A model generated the notes under the pieces. The model worked only from the letters and a program-made list of their open reading frames with translations. It ran no database searches and had not been told where the DNA came from. The position numbers and the translations under genes were made by a program. Positions 37,685-47,209 of a stretch of DNA of 64,000 bases are shown piece after piece. The stretch is from Prescottella sp. R16 (GTDB lineage: Bacteria; Actinomycetota; Actinomycetes; Mycobacteriales; Mycobacteriaceae): positions 3,472,001 to 3,536,000 of the forward strand of contig NZ_CP130943.1 of assembly GCF_030656875.1 (NCBI RefSeq), written 5' to 3'. How positions within the stretch are numbered: the first letter of the stretch is position 1; each line of letters opens with the position of its first letter.

Positions 37685-38827
37685 GTGGCCGTCGAACGCC
37701 TGCTGCCCACCCAGGAAGCCCACGACCTCATCGATCTCACCCGCGACGTGGCCGACAAGGTCCTCGCCCCGATCGTCGACGAGCACGAGAAGAACGAGAC
37801 GTTCCCCGACGGCGTCTTCCCCGCCCTGGGCCGCGCCGGGCTGCTGAGCCTGCCGTACCCGGAGGAGTTCGGCGGCGGCGACCAGCCGTACGAGGTGTAC
37901 CTGCAGGTCCTCGAGGAGATCGCGGCCCGCTGGGCGGCTGTCGCCGTCGCGACCAGCGTGCACAGCCTGTCCTGCTACTCGCTGGCCACCCACGGCACCG
38001 ACGAGCAGAAGGCGAAGTGGCTGCCCGACATGCTCGGCGGCGAGACCATCGGCGCGTACAGCCTGTCCGAGCCGCAGGCCGGGTCCGACGCCGCCGCACT
38101 CGCCTGCAAGGCCACCGAGGTCGAGGGCGGCTACCGGATCAACGGCGCCAAGGCGTGGATCACCAACGGCGGCCGCGCCGACTTCTACACGCTGTTCGCC
38201 CGCACCAGCGACGACGGCTCACGCGGCGTCTCGTGCTTCCTGGTCCCCAAGGACACCGAGGGCCTGAGTTTCGGCAAGCCCGAGGAGAAGATGGGCCTGC
38301 GCGCGGTCCCCACCACGTCCGCCCACTACGACGACGCGTTCGTCCCGGCCGAGCGGATGATCGGCAAGCCGGGCCAGGGTCTGCCGATCGCGTTCAGCGC
38401 ACTCGACTCGGGCCGTCTCGGCATCGCAGCCTGCGCCGTCGGCATCGCGCAGGGCGCCCTCGACGACGCCGTCGCCTACGCCAAGGAGCGCAAGGCGTTC
38501 GGCAAGCGGATCATCGACCACCAGGGTCTCGGGTTCGTGCTGGCCGACATGGCTGCCGCCGTCGACTCGGCCCGCGCCACCTATCTCGACGCCGCCCGCC
38601 GCCGCGACGCCGGCATGCCGTACTCGCGGCAGGCCTCGGTCGCGAAGCTGATCGCCACCGACGCCGCCATGAAGGTCACCACCGACGCCGTGCAGGTGTT
38701 CGGCGGCTACGGCTACACGCAGGACTTCCCGGTGGAGCGCTACATGCGCGAAGCGAAGATCACCCAGATCTTCGAGGGCACCAACCAGATTCAGCGTCTG
38801 GTCATCGCCCGCCAGCTCGCGAACTGA
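37685..38827 (+). CDS. Acyl-CoA dehydrogenase
   Basis: 380-aa FAD-dependent dehydrogenase that makes trans-2-enoyl-CoA. N-terminal helical, middle beta (AYSLSEPQAGSDAAAL flavin/substrate segment) and C-terminal helical domains are complete; the catalytic glutamate is E364 in FEGTNQIQR. Substrate length cannot be fixed, though short- or branched-chain specificity is likely for this subfamily. The GTG start at 37685 has GAGGAG upstream. It is transcribed divergently from the TetR gene. Confidence 0.92.
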   Translation: MAVERLLPTQEAHDLIDLTRDVADKVLAPIVDEHEKNETFPDGVFPALGRAGLLSLPYPEEFGGGDQPYEVYLQVLEEIAARWAAVAVATSVHSLSCYSLATHGTDEQKAKWLPDMLGGETIGAYSLSEPQAGSDAAALACKATEVEGGYRINGAKAWITNGGRADFYTLFARTSDDGSRGVSCFLVPKDTEGLSFGKPEEKMGLRAVPTTSAHYDDAFVPAERMIGKPGQGLPIAFSALDSGRLGIAACAVGIAQGALDDAVAYAKERKAFGKRIIDHQGLGFVLADMAAAVDSARATYLDAARRRDAGMPYSRQASVAKLIATDAAMKVTTDAVQVFGGYGYTQDFPVERYMREAKITQIFEGTNQIQRLVIARQLAN

Positions 38828-38833
38828 ACCGTC

Positions 38834-38876
38834 CGCCGCTCACCGGATCAGCCCGTCGGGGTACCGGTGAGCGGCG
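38834..38876. terminator. Bidirectional terminator between acyl-CoA dehydrogenase and truA
   Basis: 13-bp perfect inverted repeat (38834-38846 and 38864-38876, 17-base loop) in the convergent 84-base gap. Confidence 0.7.
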
Positions 38877-38911
38877 CGACCGGCGGGCAGCGGGTTGCGG
38901 GTGCGACCGGA

Positions 38912-39811
38912 TCAGCCGCCGCAGCAACCACCCGCCGGGTCGATCGCGGACCGCACCTCCCGGGTCGCGATGTTGCGTGCCTCGAGATCCGCGTCGGCCG
39001 GATAGTCGACACGGACGAGCGACAACCCGTGCGCCGGCGCGACCGCAACCGCGCTGGCCCGCTCCCGCTCCGCCAGCAGACCAGACATCCAATCGACCGT
39101 GCGCCGACCCTCCCCGACCGCGAGCGCCGCCCCGACCAGGCTGCGCACCATCGACCAGCAGAACGCGTCGGCGCTGACGAACGCGGTCAGCGCGTCACCG
39201 TCACGGTCCCAGTCGAAGCGCTGCAACTCGCGCACCGTCGTCGCCCCCTCACGACGTTTGCAGAACGCAGCGAAGTCGTGCAGACCCAGCAACCGGGACG
39301 ACGCCTCCCGCATCGCGTCGACGTCGACGTCCTTCGGCCACGCCACCGTGTCCCGGGCCCGCAACGGGTCCGCACCGTGGGGGGCGGTCGTCAACCGGTA
39401 CTCGTAGTGCCGACGGATCGCCGAGAATCGGGCATCGAAATGCTCGGGCGCGAACGAGACACCGGTGACCCGCACATCTTTCGGCAGGAACCGGGCGAGC
39501 CTGCGGACCAGCCGGGACGGATCGTCCGGGATCACCGTGCCGACCAGCTCGGCCGGCACGTCGACGTGCGCGACCTGCCCGCTCGCGTGCACACCGGCAT
39601 CGGTGCGTCCGGCAACGGTCAACAGGACCGGGGTGCGGACGATCGCACTCAGCTTCTCCTCGATCTCGCCGCACACCGTGCGGCGGCCGGGCTGCCGTGC
39701 CCATCCGGAAAAATCGGTGCCGTCGTAGGAAACGTCGAGGCGCAAGCGAACGAACCCGCCGTCCCCGGAGGGAGCGGCGGGTTCGTTCGATGCGGCGTGT
39801 GCCGAAACCAA
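38912..39811 (-). CDS. truA: tRNA pseudouridine(38-40) synthase TruA
   Basis: 299 aa; converts U38-U40 in tRNA anticodon arms to pseudouridine. The catalytic aspartate is in GRTDAGVHA, and [19 protein letters not shown] and the C-terminal [10 protein letters not shown] are family landmarks. The start is uncertain: TTG 39811 is 5 bases after the rplQ stop but has no ribosome-binding site, and a strong hairpin overlaps codons 8-22. An internal TTG at 39745, just after the hairpin, would start at RLDVSYDG. The last residues (GGCCGG) are unusually Cys-rich. Confidence 0.92.
   Translation of the reverse strand: MVSAHAASNEPAAPSGDGGFVRLRLDVSYDGTDFSGWARQPGRRTVCGEIEEKLSAIVRTPVLLTVAGRTDAGVHASGQVAHVDVPAELVGTVIPDDPSRLVRRLARFLPKDVRVTGVSFAPEHFDARFSAIRRHYEYRLTTAPHGADPLRARDTVAWPKDVDVDAMREASSRLLGLHDFAAFCKRREGATTVRELQRFDWDRDGDALTAFVSADAFCWSMVRSLVGAALAVGEGRRTVDWMSGLLAERERASAVAVAPAHGLSLVRVDYPADADLEARNIATREVRSAIDPAGGCCGG
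39747..39789 (-). terminator. Hairpin after rplQ, inside the truA 5' end
   Basis: 15-bp perfect stem (39747-39761 and 39775-39789) with 13-base loop, 28 bases beyond the rplQ stop, at the end of the rpsM-rpoA-rplQ unit. It lacks a U tract but is stable. It also occupies the predicted truA start region, so it may control truA translation. Confidence 0.6.
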
Positions 39812-39816
39812 GTGGA

Positions 39817-40350
39817 CTAGTCCTTCTTGGCCTCGTCGGCGTCGGCTGCGGTCGCGGTCTCGTTCTCGACACCCTCGACCACGGCGTCGGCGTTCTCGAC
39901 CTCGGCCTCGGTGGCCTCGGCTTCGACAGCCTCGACGACGTTCTCCTGCGATGCCGCGACACGACGTGCGCGGTCCGCCTCGGAGGTGACCGTCTTCTCC
40001 TGGACGAGCTCGATGATCGCCATCGGAGCGTTGTCGCCCTTGCGGGGAACGGTCTTGATGATGCGGGTGTAACCGCCGTCGCGGTCGGCGTAGAACGGGC
40101 CGATCTCCGCGAACAGGGCGTGCACGACGTCCTTGTTGCGGATGACCTTGAGAACCTCACGACGATCGGCCAGGGATCCACCCTTGGCCTTGGTCACGAG
40201 CTTCTCGGCGTACGGACGCAGGGCCTTGGCCTTGGCCTCCGTGGTGGTGATTCGGCCGTGCTCGAAGAGAGCAGTCGCCAGGTTGGCGAAGATCGCCTTC
40301 TGGTGCGACGCCGACCCGCCGAAGCGGGCACCCTTCTTGGGCTTGGGCAT
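39817..40350 (-). CDS. rplQ: 50S ribosomal protein L17
   Basis: 177 aa. The core of about 118 residues ([20 protein letters not shown] to [15 protein letters not shown], given as ends) is typical L17; a further acidic Ala/Glu/Val-rich tail of about 55 residues is common in actinobacteria. It follows rpoA by 55 bases in the same operon. Confidence 0.96.
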   Translation of the reverse strand: MPKPKKGARFGGSASHQKAIFANLATALFEHGRITTTEAKAKALRPYAEKLVTKAKGGSLADRREVLKVIRNKDVVHALFAEIGPFYADRDGGYTRIIKTVPRKGDNAPMAIIELVQEKTVTSEADRARRVAASQENVVEAVEAEATEAEVENADAVVEGVENETATAADADEAKKD

Positions 40351-40405
40351 TGGAGCTCCTCTAGGGCTCGCCCAGCACATTTGCCCATGTGCCGGGTGCT
40401 ACGGG

Positions 40406-41470
40406 TTAAAGCTGTTCGGTCTCGGCGTAGTCCTGGTCGGTGCCCTCAGCGTCGCTGAAGGTACCGGCATCGGTATCGCTCCACGTGCCGGTGGCGGCGT
40501 CGTAGCCGGCAACGGTCGTCGGATCGAAGGACGCAGGGCTGTCCTTGAGGGCGAGGCCGAGCGAATGCAGCTTGACCTTGACCTCGTCGATGGACTTCTG
40601 TCCGAAGTTGCGGATGTCGAGCAGATCGGACTCCGTACGTGCCACGAGCTCACCGACGGTGTGAACACCCTCGCGCTTGAGGCAGTTGTAGGAGCGGACC
40701 GTGAGGTCCAGATCCTCGATGGGGAGCCCGAAGGACGCGATGTGATCGGCCTCGGCGGGCGAGGGTCCGATCTCGATGCCTTCTGCTTCGACGTTCAGCT
40801 CACGGGCCAGGCCGAAGAGCTCAACCAGGGTCTTACCCGCCGAAGCGAGTGCGTCCCGTGCGGTGATGGAGTTCTTGGTCTCCACGTCGAGAATCAACCG
40901 ATCGAAGTCGGTGCGCTGCTCGACGCGAGTCGCTTCCACCTTGTAGGTGACCTTGAGCACCGGCGAGTAGATCGAGTCGACCGGAATCCGGCCGATCTCG
41001 GCGCCTGCCGCCTTGTTCTGGACGGCGGGGACGTAGCCGCGACCGCGCTCGACGACGAGCTCGATCTCCAACTTGCCCTTGTCGTTCAGGGTGGCGATGT
41101 GCAGATCCGGGTTGTTCACCGTGACGCCGGCCGGCGGAACGATGTCACCTGCAGTCACGACCCCGGGGCCCTGCTTGCGGACGTACATCGTGACCGGCTC
41201 GTCCTCTTCGGAGCTCACGACGAGGCCCTTGAGGTTCAGGATGATGTCGGTGACATCCTCCTTCACGCCCGGAACCGTGGTGAACTCGTGCAGGACGCCG
41301 TCGATGCGGATGCTGGTGACAGCAGCGCCGGGGATCGACGACAGCAGGGTGCGGCGCAGAGAGTTGCCGAGGGTGTACCCGAAGCCAGGCTCGAGGGGCT
41401 CGATGACGAACTTCGAGCGGTTTTCAGCGATGACCTCTTCGGACAGCGTGGGTCGCTGAGAAATGAGCAT
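40406..41470 (-). CDS. rpoA: DNA-directed RNA polymerase subunit alpha
   Basis: 354-aa alpha subunit; the dimerisation/assembly N-terminal domain (to about 230) includes [12 protein letters not shown], and the C-terminal domain with [19 protein letters not shown] (given as ends) and [13 protein letters not shown] contacts UP elements and activators. ATG 41470 has AGGAGG upstream; the frame continues upstream to 41578 but reads as intergenic hairpin region. A cluster of hairpins precedes it. Confidence 0.98.
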   Translation of the reverse strand: MLISQRPTLSEEVIAENRSKFVIEPLEPGFGYTLGNSLRRTLLSSIPGAAVTSIRIDGVLHEFTTVPGVKEDVTDIILNLKGLVVSSEEDEPVTMYVRKQGPGVVTAGDIVPPAGVTVNNPDLHIATLNDKGKLEIELVVERGRGYVPAVQNKAAGAEIGRIPVDSIYSPVLKVTYKVEATRVEQRTDFDRLILDVETKNSITARDALASAGKTLVELFGLARELNVEAEGIEIGPSPAEADHIASFGLPIEDLDLTVRSYNCLKREGVHTVGELVARTESDLLDIRNFGQKSIDEVKVKLHSLGLALKDSPASFDPTTVAGYDAATGTWSDTDAGTFSDAEGTDQDYAETEQL

Positions 41471-41487
41471 TGGATTTCCTCCTGTAC

Positions 41488-41583
41488 GGGCGTCCGCTAT
41501 TTGACGCCCACGATGGGAACAGGCCTGCGGCCTGTGAGTGGTCGGCGAGTCCGAAAACTTGACGGACTCGCCAACCACTCACC
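41488..41583 (-). promoter_or_regulatory. Tandem hairpins between rpsD and rpoA
   Basis: Three inverted repeats lie in the 126-base gap: 41535-41583 (9+10 bp arms with one C/A mismatch, loop AAAACTTGA), 41521-41535 (CAGGCC/GGCCTG) and 41488-41509 (GGGCGTC/GACGCCC, ending just upstream of the rpoA ribosome-binding site). They may act as an attenuator or processing site setting rpoA level relative to the r-proteins. Confidence 0.55.
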
Positions 41584-41596
41584 GGCACGTAGTGCC

Positions 41597-42202
41597 TTAC
41601 TTCGAGTAGAACTCGACGATCAGCTGTTCCTGCAGCGGAACCTCGATCTGCGCACGCTCGGGGAGCTGGTGCACCAGGATCCGGAGACGGCTACCGACGA
41701 CCTGCAGCCAACCCGGGACCGGGCGATCGCCCTGGGTCTCGCGAGCGATCTGGAACGGCAGGGTCGCCAGCGACTTCTCGCGGACATCGATGATGTCGTA
41801 CTGCGAGACGCGGTAGCTGGGGATGTCGACCTTCTTGTTGTTCACGAGAAGGTGACCGTGCGTGACCAGCTGACGCGCCTGACGGCGGGTGCGAGCCAGG
41901 CCGGCGCGGTACACGACGTTGTCGAGACGCGACTCCAGGATGCGGAGCAGGTTCTCGCCGGTCTTACCGGGGCGAGCGTTCGCCTCCTCGTAGTAACGAC
42001 GGAACTGCTTCTCCATGACGCCGTAGGTGAAGCGAGCCTTCTGCTTCTCCTGCAGCTGGAGCAGGTATTCGCTCTCCTTGATCCGCGCGCGGCCGTGCTG
42101 GCCGGGCGGGTAGGGGCGACGCTCGAAGGCCTGATCGCCTCCGACCAGGTCGACGCGCAGACGACGCGACTTACGGGTGACGGGTCCGGTGTAACGAGCC
42201 AT
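41597..42202 (-). CDS. rpsD: 30S ribosomal protein S4
   Basis: 201-aa 16S rRNA-binding assembly initiator; ARYTGPVTRKSRRLRVDL at the start and RLDNVVYRAGLA with QARQLVTHGHLLVN in the S4 RNA-binding domain. No zinc-binding Cys are present in the N-terminal region (C- type). In enteric bacteria S4 autoregulates its own operon. It follows rpsK by 23 bases. Confidence 0.98.
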   Translation of the reverse strand: MARYTGPVTRKSRRLRVDLVGGDQAFERRPYPPGQHGRARIKESEYLLQLQEKQKARFTYGVMEKQFRRYYEEANARPGKTGENLLRILESRLDNVVYRAGLARTRRQARQLVTHGHLLVNNKKVDIPSYRVSQYDIIDVREKSLATLPFQIARETQGDRPVPGWLQVVGSRLRILVHQLPERAQIEVPLQEQLIVEFYSK

Positions 42203-42225
42203 GATCTATACCTTCCTTTCCCGTA

Positions 42226-42639
42226 CTAGACGCGACGCCGCTTGGGCGGGCGGCAGCCGTTGTGCGGCTGGGGAGTGACATCGGAGATGGTGCCGACCTC
42301 GAGGCCTGCAGCCTGCAGCGAGCGGATCGCCGTCTCGCGACCCGAGCCCGGGCCCTTGACGAAGACGTCGACCTTCTTCACGCCGTGCTCCTGCGCCTTG
42401 CGGGCCGCGTTCTCGGCAGCCAGCTGGGCAGCGAACGGAGTCGACTTGCGCGAGCCCTTGAAGCCCACGTGGCCCGACGACGCCCAGGAGATGACGTTGC
42501 CGGCCGGGTCGGTGATCGACACGATCGTGTTGTTGAAGGTGCTCTTGATGTGAGCGGCGCCGTGCGGGACGTTCTTCTTGTCCCTGCGACGCGCCTTCTG
42601 GGTCTTCTTCGGACCGGTGCTGCGTGACTTCGGAGGCAT
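42226..42639 (-). CDS. rpsK: 30S ribosomal protein S11
   Basis: 137-aa platform protein of the small subunit; [19 protein letters not shown] and the C-terminal [18 protein letters not shown] (end portion) are typical. The start overlaps the rpsM stop by one base (TAATG), so translation is coupled. Confidence 0.98.
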   Translation of the reverse strand: MPPKSRSTGPKKTQKARRRDKKNVPHGAAHIKSTFNNTIVSITDPAGNVISWASSGHVGFKGSRKSTPFAAQLAAENAARKAQEHGVKKVDVFVKGPGSGRETAIRSLQAAGLEVGTISDVTPQPHNGCRPPKRRRV

Positions 42640-43007
42640 TACTTCTTCTTTCCTGCGACGGTGCGCTTCGGACCCTTGCGGGTGCGGGCGTTGGTCTTGG
42701 TGCGCTGGCCACGCACGGGCAGACCACGACGGTGGCGCAGGCCCTGGTAGCAGCCGATTTCGATCTTGCGGCGGATGTCCGCCTGCACCTCACGACGCAG
42801 GTCGCCCTCGACCTTGACCGACTCCTCGATGTACTCGCGGAGCTTGCCCAGGTCCTCGTCGGACAGGTCCTTGCTGCGCAGGTCCGGGTCGACACCCGTG
42901 GCAGCCAGGATCTCCTTGGAAGTCGTACGGCCGATGCCGAAGATGTAAGTCAGTGCGATCTCCATGCGCTTTTCGCGGGGAAGATCGACACCTGCGAGAC
43001 GTGCCAT
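42639..43007 (-). CDS. rpsM: 30S ribosomal protein S13
   Basis: 122 aa; head protein contacting tRNA and L5. [14 protein letters not shown] at the start and the [15 protein letters not shown] (C-terminal) segment are characteristic. First gene of rpsM-rpsK-rpsD-rpoA-rplQ; 219 bases separate it from rpmJ, with hairpins suggesting that expression may restart here. Confidence 0.98.
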   Translation of the reverse strand: MARLAGVDLPREKRMEIALTYIFGIGRTTSKEILAATGVDPDLRSKDLSDEDLGKLREYIEESVKVEGDLRREVQADIRRKIEIGCYQGLRHRRGLPVRGQRTKTNARTRKGPKRTVAGKKK

Positions 43008-43092
43008 GTGGCATTCCTATTCGGTGTGCGGAGGTCTGCTCCCAGTCCGTCCCCTGCGTCGAAAAACTCTGCGGTAGAACTTCGCAGTGGGG

Positions 43093-43112
43093 CCCCGGCC
43101 TCCGTGCCGGGG
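43093..43112 (-). promoter_or_regulatory. GC hairpin in rpmJ-rpsM gap
   Basis: CCCCGGC (43093-43099) and GCCGGGG (43106-43112) pair across a 6-base loop in the 219-base gap. A further imperfect hairpin (arms CTTCTC/GAGAAG and GCTTG/CAAGC, about 43172-43209) lies just past the rpmJ stop. Together they could end the infA-rpmJ transcript or form the rpsM leader; nothing else coding is seen in the gap. Confidence 0.4.
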
Positions 43113-43226
43113 GTGGACCGCCACCTGCCCTCGATTGCTCGTCGGGCCCTGATCGCGGCTGGTGCTGAGAGGTCTTCTCGTGCTTGTTGCCAAGCAGATC
43201 TCGGAGAAGGTGTGAACTGTCTGGGA

Positions 43227-43340
43227 TTAGCCCTGACGCTGCTTGTGGCGCAGGTTCTCGCAGATCACCATGACGCGCCCGTTACGGCGGATCACCTTGC
43301 ACTTCTCGCAGATCTTCTTGACGCTAGGCTGAACCTTCAC
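43227..43340 (-). CDS. rpmJ: 50S ribosomal protein L36
   Basis: 37-aa zinc-ribbon L36 with [19 protein letters not shown] start and Cys residues at C11, C14, C27 plus His32, the C+ zinc-binding type. GTG start 43340 with AGGAG 11 bases upstream. It follows infA by 78 bases. Confidence 0.97.
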   Translation of the reverse strand: MKVQPSVKKICEKCKVIRRNGRVMVICENLRHKQRQG

Positions 43341-43418
43341 GTAAGTCTGATCTCCTGTTGTGTGTCCACCCGGCGGGCAGACATAGCTCTCCCCGGCCGG
43401 GAACGACCGGGGAAGTTC

Positions 43419-43640
43419 TTACTTGTAGCGGTAAACGATGCGCCCACGCGACAGGTCGTAGGGCGACAGCTCCACGACAACGCGGTCCTCGGGCAGAATG
43501 CGAATGTAGTGCTGACGCATCTTGCCGCTGATGTGTGCGAGGACCTTGTGGCCGTTCTCCAGCTCAATGCGGAACATCGCATTGGGCAGCGGCTCGACAA
43601 CTCGTCCCTCGACCTCGATGGCCCCGTCCTTCTTAGCCAT
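43419..43640 (-). CDS. infA: Translation initiation factor IF-1
   Basis: 73-aa S1/OB-fold factor that binds the ribosomal A site during initiation. The sequence [20 protein letters not shown] (start) through YRYK is near-invariant in actinobacteria. ATG 43640 has GGAGG upstream. First gene of the infA-rpmJ unit with its own promoter. Confidence 0.98.
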
Positions 43641-43742
43641 GTCCTCCGCGATCCGTTGAGTGGCGTATGAGTGCATCGGCTACCGTCACCGGTACCCGCT
43701 ACATGGCGCGTCTGCAATCTACGCAGGACGCACCGTTTTTCC

Positions 43743-43771
43743 ATCCTACCGGCAATCGCCGACCAGGCCAA
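43743..43771 (-). promoter_or_regulatory. Predicted infA promoter
   Basis: On the minus strand TTGGCC (43771-43766) and TAGGAT (43748-43743) are 17 bases apart, a good sigma-A match. The start site would be near 43736, leaving a leader of about 95 bases before infA. Confidence 0.65.
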
Positions 43772-43816
43772 ATGAGGGTCGGGACGGCCGGTGGTCCATC
43801 GAAGGGATACCGATAC

Positions 43817-44254
43817 ATGCGCGCGCTCGTCCAACGGGTCACGTCGGCAGCCGTCACCGTCGACGGCGAGGAGGTCGGACGGATCGCTCCGCCCGACGGC
43901 GGCCAGGGACTGCTCGTGCTCGTCGGCGTCGGCCACGACGACGACCCGGTCTCTGCGGCCAACCTGGCACGTCGGGTGTGGCGGCTGCGGATCCTCGACG
44001 ACGAGCAGTCCGCGTCGGATGTCGGTGCCCCGGTCCTCGTCGTCAGCCAGTTCACGCTCATGGCCGACACCCGCAGGAGCCGGCGGCCGTCGTGGTCGGC
44101 GGCCGCGCCGCGGGCCACCGCCGAACCGCTGGTCGACGCGTTCGCCGACGCCCTGCGCGACCTCGGTGCCACCGTGGCGTCCGGTCGCTTCGGCGCCGAC
44201 ATGCAGGTGAGCCTCGTCAACGACGGACCGGTGACCGTCCTCCTCGAGGGGTGA
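43817..44254 (+). CDS. dtd: D-aminoacyl-tRNA deacylase
   Basis: 145-aa proofreading enzyme that removes D-amino acids from tRNA. The N-terminal MRALVQRV and the cross-dimer Gly-Pro motif region ([12 protein letters not shown] at the C terminus) and [17 protein letters not shown] are conserved. ATG 43817 has AAGGGAT upstream. It is divergent from infA over 176 bases and faces map across a perfect palindrome. Confidence 0.95.
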   Translation: MRALVQRVTSAAVTVDGEEVGRIAPPDGGQGLLVLVGVGHDDDPVSAANLARRVWRLRILDDEQSASDVGAPVLVVSQFTLMADTRRSRRPSWSAAAPRATAEPLVDAFADALRDLGATVASGRFGADMQVSLVNDGPVTVLLEG

Positions 44255-44266
44255 CCCGAAGACGTG

Positions 44267-44316
44267 GATACGCCGCGGCCGGCCGGTGCACGTGCACCGG
44301 CCGGCCGCGGCGTATC
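44267..44316. terminator. 50-bp perfect palindrome between dtd and map
   Basis: Two 25-base arms (44267-44291, 44292-44316) are exact reverse complements with no spacer, centred on GTGCAC. It lies between convergent stops (12 bases from dtd, 14 from map) and would form the same strong hairpin in either RNA, so a bidirectional terminator is the most likely role. No flanking T run. Confidence 0.85.
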
Positions 44317-44330
44317 GCTCGGACTCGTCC

Positions 44331-45134
44331 TCAGTTGCCGCCGGGACGCAGCGTGAGGATGCGGGGACCGTCCTCGGTGACGGCGACCGTGTGCTCCCAG
44401 TGGGCGGCCCGGCTGCCGTCGGTGGTGACGACCGTCCAGTCGTCGCCGAGAACCTCGGTCTCGTAGGTGCCGAGGGTCAGCATCGGCTCGATCGCGAGCA
44501 CCGACCCGACCACCAGGTGCGGGCCCTTGCCGGGCGCACCCTCGTTCGGCAGGAACGGATCCATGTGCATCTCGCGGCCGATCGCATGCCCGCCGTAGCC
44601 GTCGACGATCCCGTAGGACCGGCCGTGCAACTTCTCCGCGGCATGCGTCCCCAACTCGATGGCGTGGGAGACGTCGGTGAGCCGGTTACCGTCGATCATC
44701 GCGGCGATACCCGCCTCCATCGACAGCCGGGTGGCCTCGCTCAGCTGGGCATCGGCCTCGCTGAGCTCACCGACACCGAACGTCCACGCCGAATCCCCGT
44801 GCCACCCATCGAGGACGGCACCACAGTCGATCGACACCAGGTCGCCCTCGGCGAGGATGTCGTCGGCCGACGGGATACCGTGCACGACGCGGTCGTTGAC
44901 CGACGAGCAGATCGACCCGGTGAACCCGTGGTAGCCGAGGAACGAGGGCACCGCGCCGGCATCCCGGATCACGGCCTCCGCCACCCGGTCCAGCTCCAGG
45001 GTGCTCACGCCCGGTTCGGCCGCGTCCCGCACCGCCACGAGAGCGGCCCCGACGATCGCACCCGCAGCCGCCATGGCGTCGAGCTCACCTGCCGTGCGGA
45101 ACGGAACGACCTTGCGCTTGCGACCGAAGGCCAT
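44331..45134 (-). CDS. map: Methionine aminopeptidase, type I
   Basis: 267-aa metalloprotease that removes initiator Met. Metal ligands are visible: the Asp in DCGAV, Asp in WHGDSAW, His in GGHAIG, Glu in IEPM and Glu in AHWEHTVA. The N terminus is the short form (no zinc-finger extension). The start overlaps the adk stop by one base (TAATG), giving a secY-adk-map operon. Terminates at the 50-bp palindrome. Confidence 0.97.
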   Translation of the reverse strand: MAFGRKRKVVPFRTAGELDAMAAAGAIVGAALVAVRDAAEPGVSTLELDRVAEAVIRDAGAVPSFLGYHGFTGSICSSVNDRVVHGIPSADDILAEGDLVSIDCGAVLDGWHGDSAWTFGVGELSEADAQLSEATRLSMEAGIAAMIDGNRLTDVSHAIELGTHAAEKLHGRSYGIVDGYGGHAIGREMHMDPFLPNEGAPGKGPHLVVGSVLAIEPMLTLGTYETEVLGDDWTVVTTDGSRAAHWEHTVAVTEDGPRILTLRPGGN

Positions 45135-45679
45135 TACTTCCCCAGTGCGGCGAGAGCGCGGGCGTTGACCTCGTCGACCGGGCCGACGGCGTCGACGGTG
45201 ACGAGCTGATCCGCGTAGTGGTCGAGCAGCGGTGCCGTCTCCTCGCGGTAGACGCGCATCCGGTTACGGATGACGTCCTCGGTGTCGTCGGCGCGGCCAC
45301 GGGCCAGCATCCGCTCGACGACGACGTCGTCGTCGACCTCGAACGCCAGGACACCGTCGAGCTTGGCACCCAGGCCGGCGAGGATCTCCTCGAGGGCCCG
45401 CGCCTGATCGACCGTGCGCGGGAAGCCGTCGAGCAGGAAACCCTTCGCTGCGTCCGGCTCGGCGACCCGCGCCTTCACCATGTTGTTCGTGATCTCGGTG
45501 GGCACGAGGTCACCCGCGTCCATGTACTTCTTCGCCTCGAGACCGAGCGCCGTCTGCTGACCGATGTTGGCGCGGAACAGGTCGCCCGTCGAGATGTGCG
45601 GAACGCCGAGCTTCTCCGACAGGATGGCGGCCTGGGTGCCCTTCCCGGCACCGGGGGGACCAACGAGGACGAGTCTCAC
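45134..45679 (-). CDS. adk: Adenylate kinase
   Basis: 181-aa short-form adenylate kinase balancing ATP, ADP and AMP. P-loop [10 protein letters not shown] at residues 7-16, the AMP-binding [12 protein letters not shown] segment and the DGFPRT motif are present; the LID region is short and lacks the zinc-binding cysteines, as in actinobacteria. It overlaps the secY stop with ATGA and map by one base. Confidence 0.98.
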   Translation of the reverse strand: MRLVLVGPPGAGKGTQAAILSEKLGVPHISTGDLFRANIGQQTALGLEAKKYMDAGDLVPTEITNNMVKARVAEPDAAKGFLLDGFPRTVDQARALEEILAGLGAKLDGVLAFEVDDDVVVERMLARGRADDTEDVIRNRMRVYREETAPLLDHYADQLVTVDAVGPVDEVNARALAALGK

Positions 45680-46989
45680 TTGAGGAACCCTTCATAGTTG
45701 CGCTGCATGAGTTGACTCTCGATCTGCTTGACGGTGTCGAGGCCGACGCTGACCAGAATCAGGATGGCTGCGCCGCCGAAGATGCTGCTGCCCGCGTTCC
45801 CCTGCGACAGGAAGAAGTTCGGCAGAACAGCGATCAGACCGAGATAGATGGCGCCCGGCAGCGTGATGCGGCTGAGCACGTACTGGAGATAATCCGCCGT
45901 CGGGCGGCCGGGACGAATGCCCGGAATGAAGCCACCGAACTTCTTCATCTCGTCGGCACGTTCCTCCGTATCGAAGGTGATCGCGACGTAGAAGTAGGTG
46001 AAGAAGACGATGAGCAGGAAGTAGATGAGGATGTAGACCGGGTTCGACGGGTTCACCAGATACTGGTTGACCATACGCTGCCACCAGCTCGGATCCGTGC
46101 TCGTGGTGGCCCCGGTGAGCTGCGCGATCAGGTTCGGCAGGTACAGCAGCGAGGACGCGAAGATCACCGGGATGACGCCGGCCTGGTTGACCTTGAGCGG
46201 GAGGTACGTCGACGACCCGCCGTACATCCGGCGTCCGACCATGCGCTTGGCGTACTGCACCGGAATCCGGCGCTGGCCCTGCTCGACGAACACGACACCG
46301 GCGATCAGCACGAGCGCCGCGACACACACGGCCGCGAAGATCAGGCCGCCGCGCGAATCGAGGATCGCCTTGCCCTCGGACGGGAGGCGCGACGCGATAC
46401 CGGAGAAGATCAGCAGCGACATGCCGTTGCCGACACCGCGCTCGGTGATGAGCTCACCGAACCACATGACGAGAGCCGCACCGGCGGTCATGACCAGCAC
46501 GATGACGATCAGGCCGAAGACGCTCTCGTCGGCGAGGATCGGTTGGCTGCATCCCTGCAGCAGCTGTCCGCGGGCCGCGAGCGCGACGATGCCGGTGGAC
46601 TGCAGCACGGCCAGCGCAATCGAAAGGTAGCGCGTGTACTGCGTCATCTTCGTCTGCCCGGCCTGGCCCTCCTTGCGGAGTTCCTCGAACTTCGGGATGA
46701 CGACGGTGAGCAGCTGCACGATGATACTTGCCGTGATGTACGGCATGATGCCGATCGCGAACACCGACAGCTGCAGCAGCGCTCCACCGGAGAACAGGTT
46801 GATCAGCGAGTAGATGCCGGCGGAATCGCCACCGGACACCTGGTCGATACACGCGCGCACGTTGCCGTAGTCGACACCTGGCGAGGGCAGCGTGGCACCC
46901 AGCCGATACAGGGCGACCAGACCGAGGGTGAAGAGGATCTTCCGCCTCAGGTCAGGAGTCCTGAGGGCCGAGACAAAGGCGGAAAGCAA
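45676..46989 (-). CDS. secY: Preprotein translocase subunit SecY
   Basis: 437-aa ten-helix membrane protein forming the Sec channel with SecE/SecG. The start [23 protein letters not shown] (ends only), the plug region [15 protein letters not shown] and the C-terminal cytosolic arm are typical. It begins its own unit, separated from rplO by 220 bases containing a terminator and a candidate promoter. Confidence 0.98.
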   Translation of the reverse strand: MLSAFVSALRTPDLRRKILFTLGLVALYRLGATLPSPGVDYGNVRACIDQVSGGDSAGIYSLINLFSGGALLQLSVFAIGIMPYITASIIVQLLTVVIPKFEELRKEGQAGQTKMTQYTRYLSIALAVLQSTGIVALAARGQLLQGCSQPILADESVFGLIVIVLVMTAGAALVMWFGELITERGVGNGMSLLIFSGIASRLPSEGKAILDSRGGLIFAAVCVAALVLIAGVVFVEQGQRRIPVQYAKRMVGRRMYGGSSTYLPLKVNQAGVIPVIFASSLLYLPNLIAQLTGATTSTDPSWWQRMVNQYLVNPSNPVYILIYFLLIVFFTYFYVAITFDTEERADEMKKFGGFIPGIRPGRPTADYLQYVLSRITLPGAIYLGLIAVLPNFFLSQGNAGSSIFGGAAILILVSVGLDTVKQIESQLMQRNYEGFLK

Positions 46990-47050
46990 AGATCCTCCTG
47001 GCGCACGACATACGGGGAGCCGACCTGATTGACCCGCCCTGTGGATTGCA

Positions 47051-47066
47051 GAACTCTAGAACTCTA
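47051..47066 (-). promoter_or_regulatory. Candidate secY promoter (duplicated -10)
   Basis: An 8-base tandem repeat on the plus strand (GAACTCTA twice) gives two overlapping TAGAGT -10-like hexamers on the minus strand, about 65-75 bases upstream of secY. No convincing -35 is visible, so this is tentative. Confidence 0.35.
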
Positions 47067-47147
47067 ACAGTGACACATGAAAACACAGCCCCGTTCCAGG
47101 GCTGCAGACTCTCCAGTATGCCCGCTTGCGGACCCCCGAAACGACGA

Positions 47148-47188
47148 AACGGCCGCAACTGTCCCTGGTGGGACGAGTTGCGGCCGTT
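47148..47188 (-). terminator. Terminator after rplO (end of spc unit)
   Basis: 13-bp outer stem (47148-47160 and 47176-47188) plus an inner GTCC/GGAC pairing; on the minus strand the stem is followed by a T-rich stretch (TTTCGTCGTTT). It lies 22 bases past the rplO stop and separates rplO from secY. Confidence 0.85.
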
Positions 47189-47209
47189 CGTCAGCTGACG
47201 CGAGCTAGA

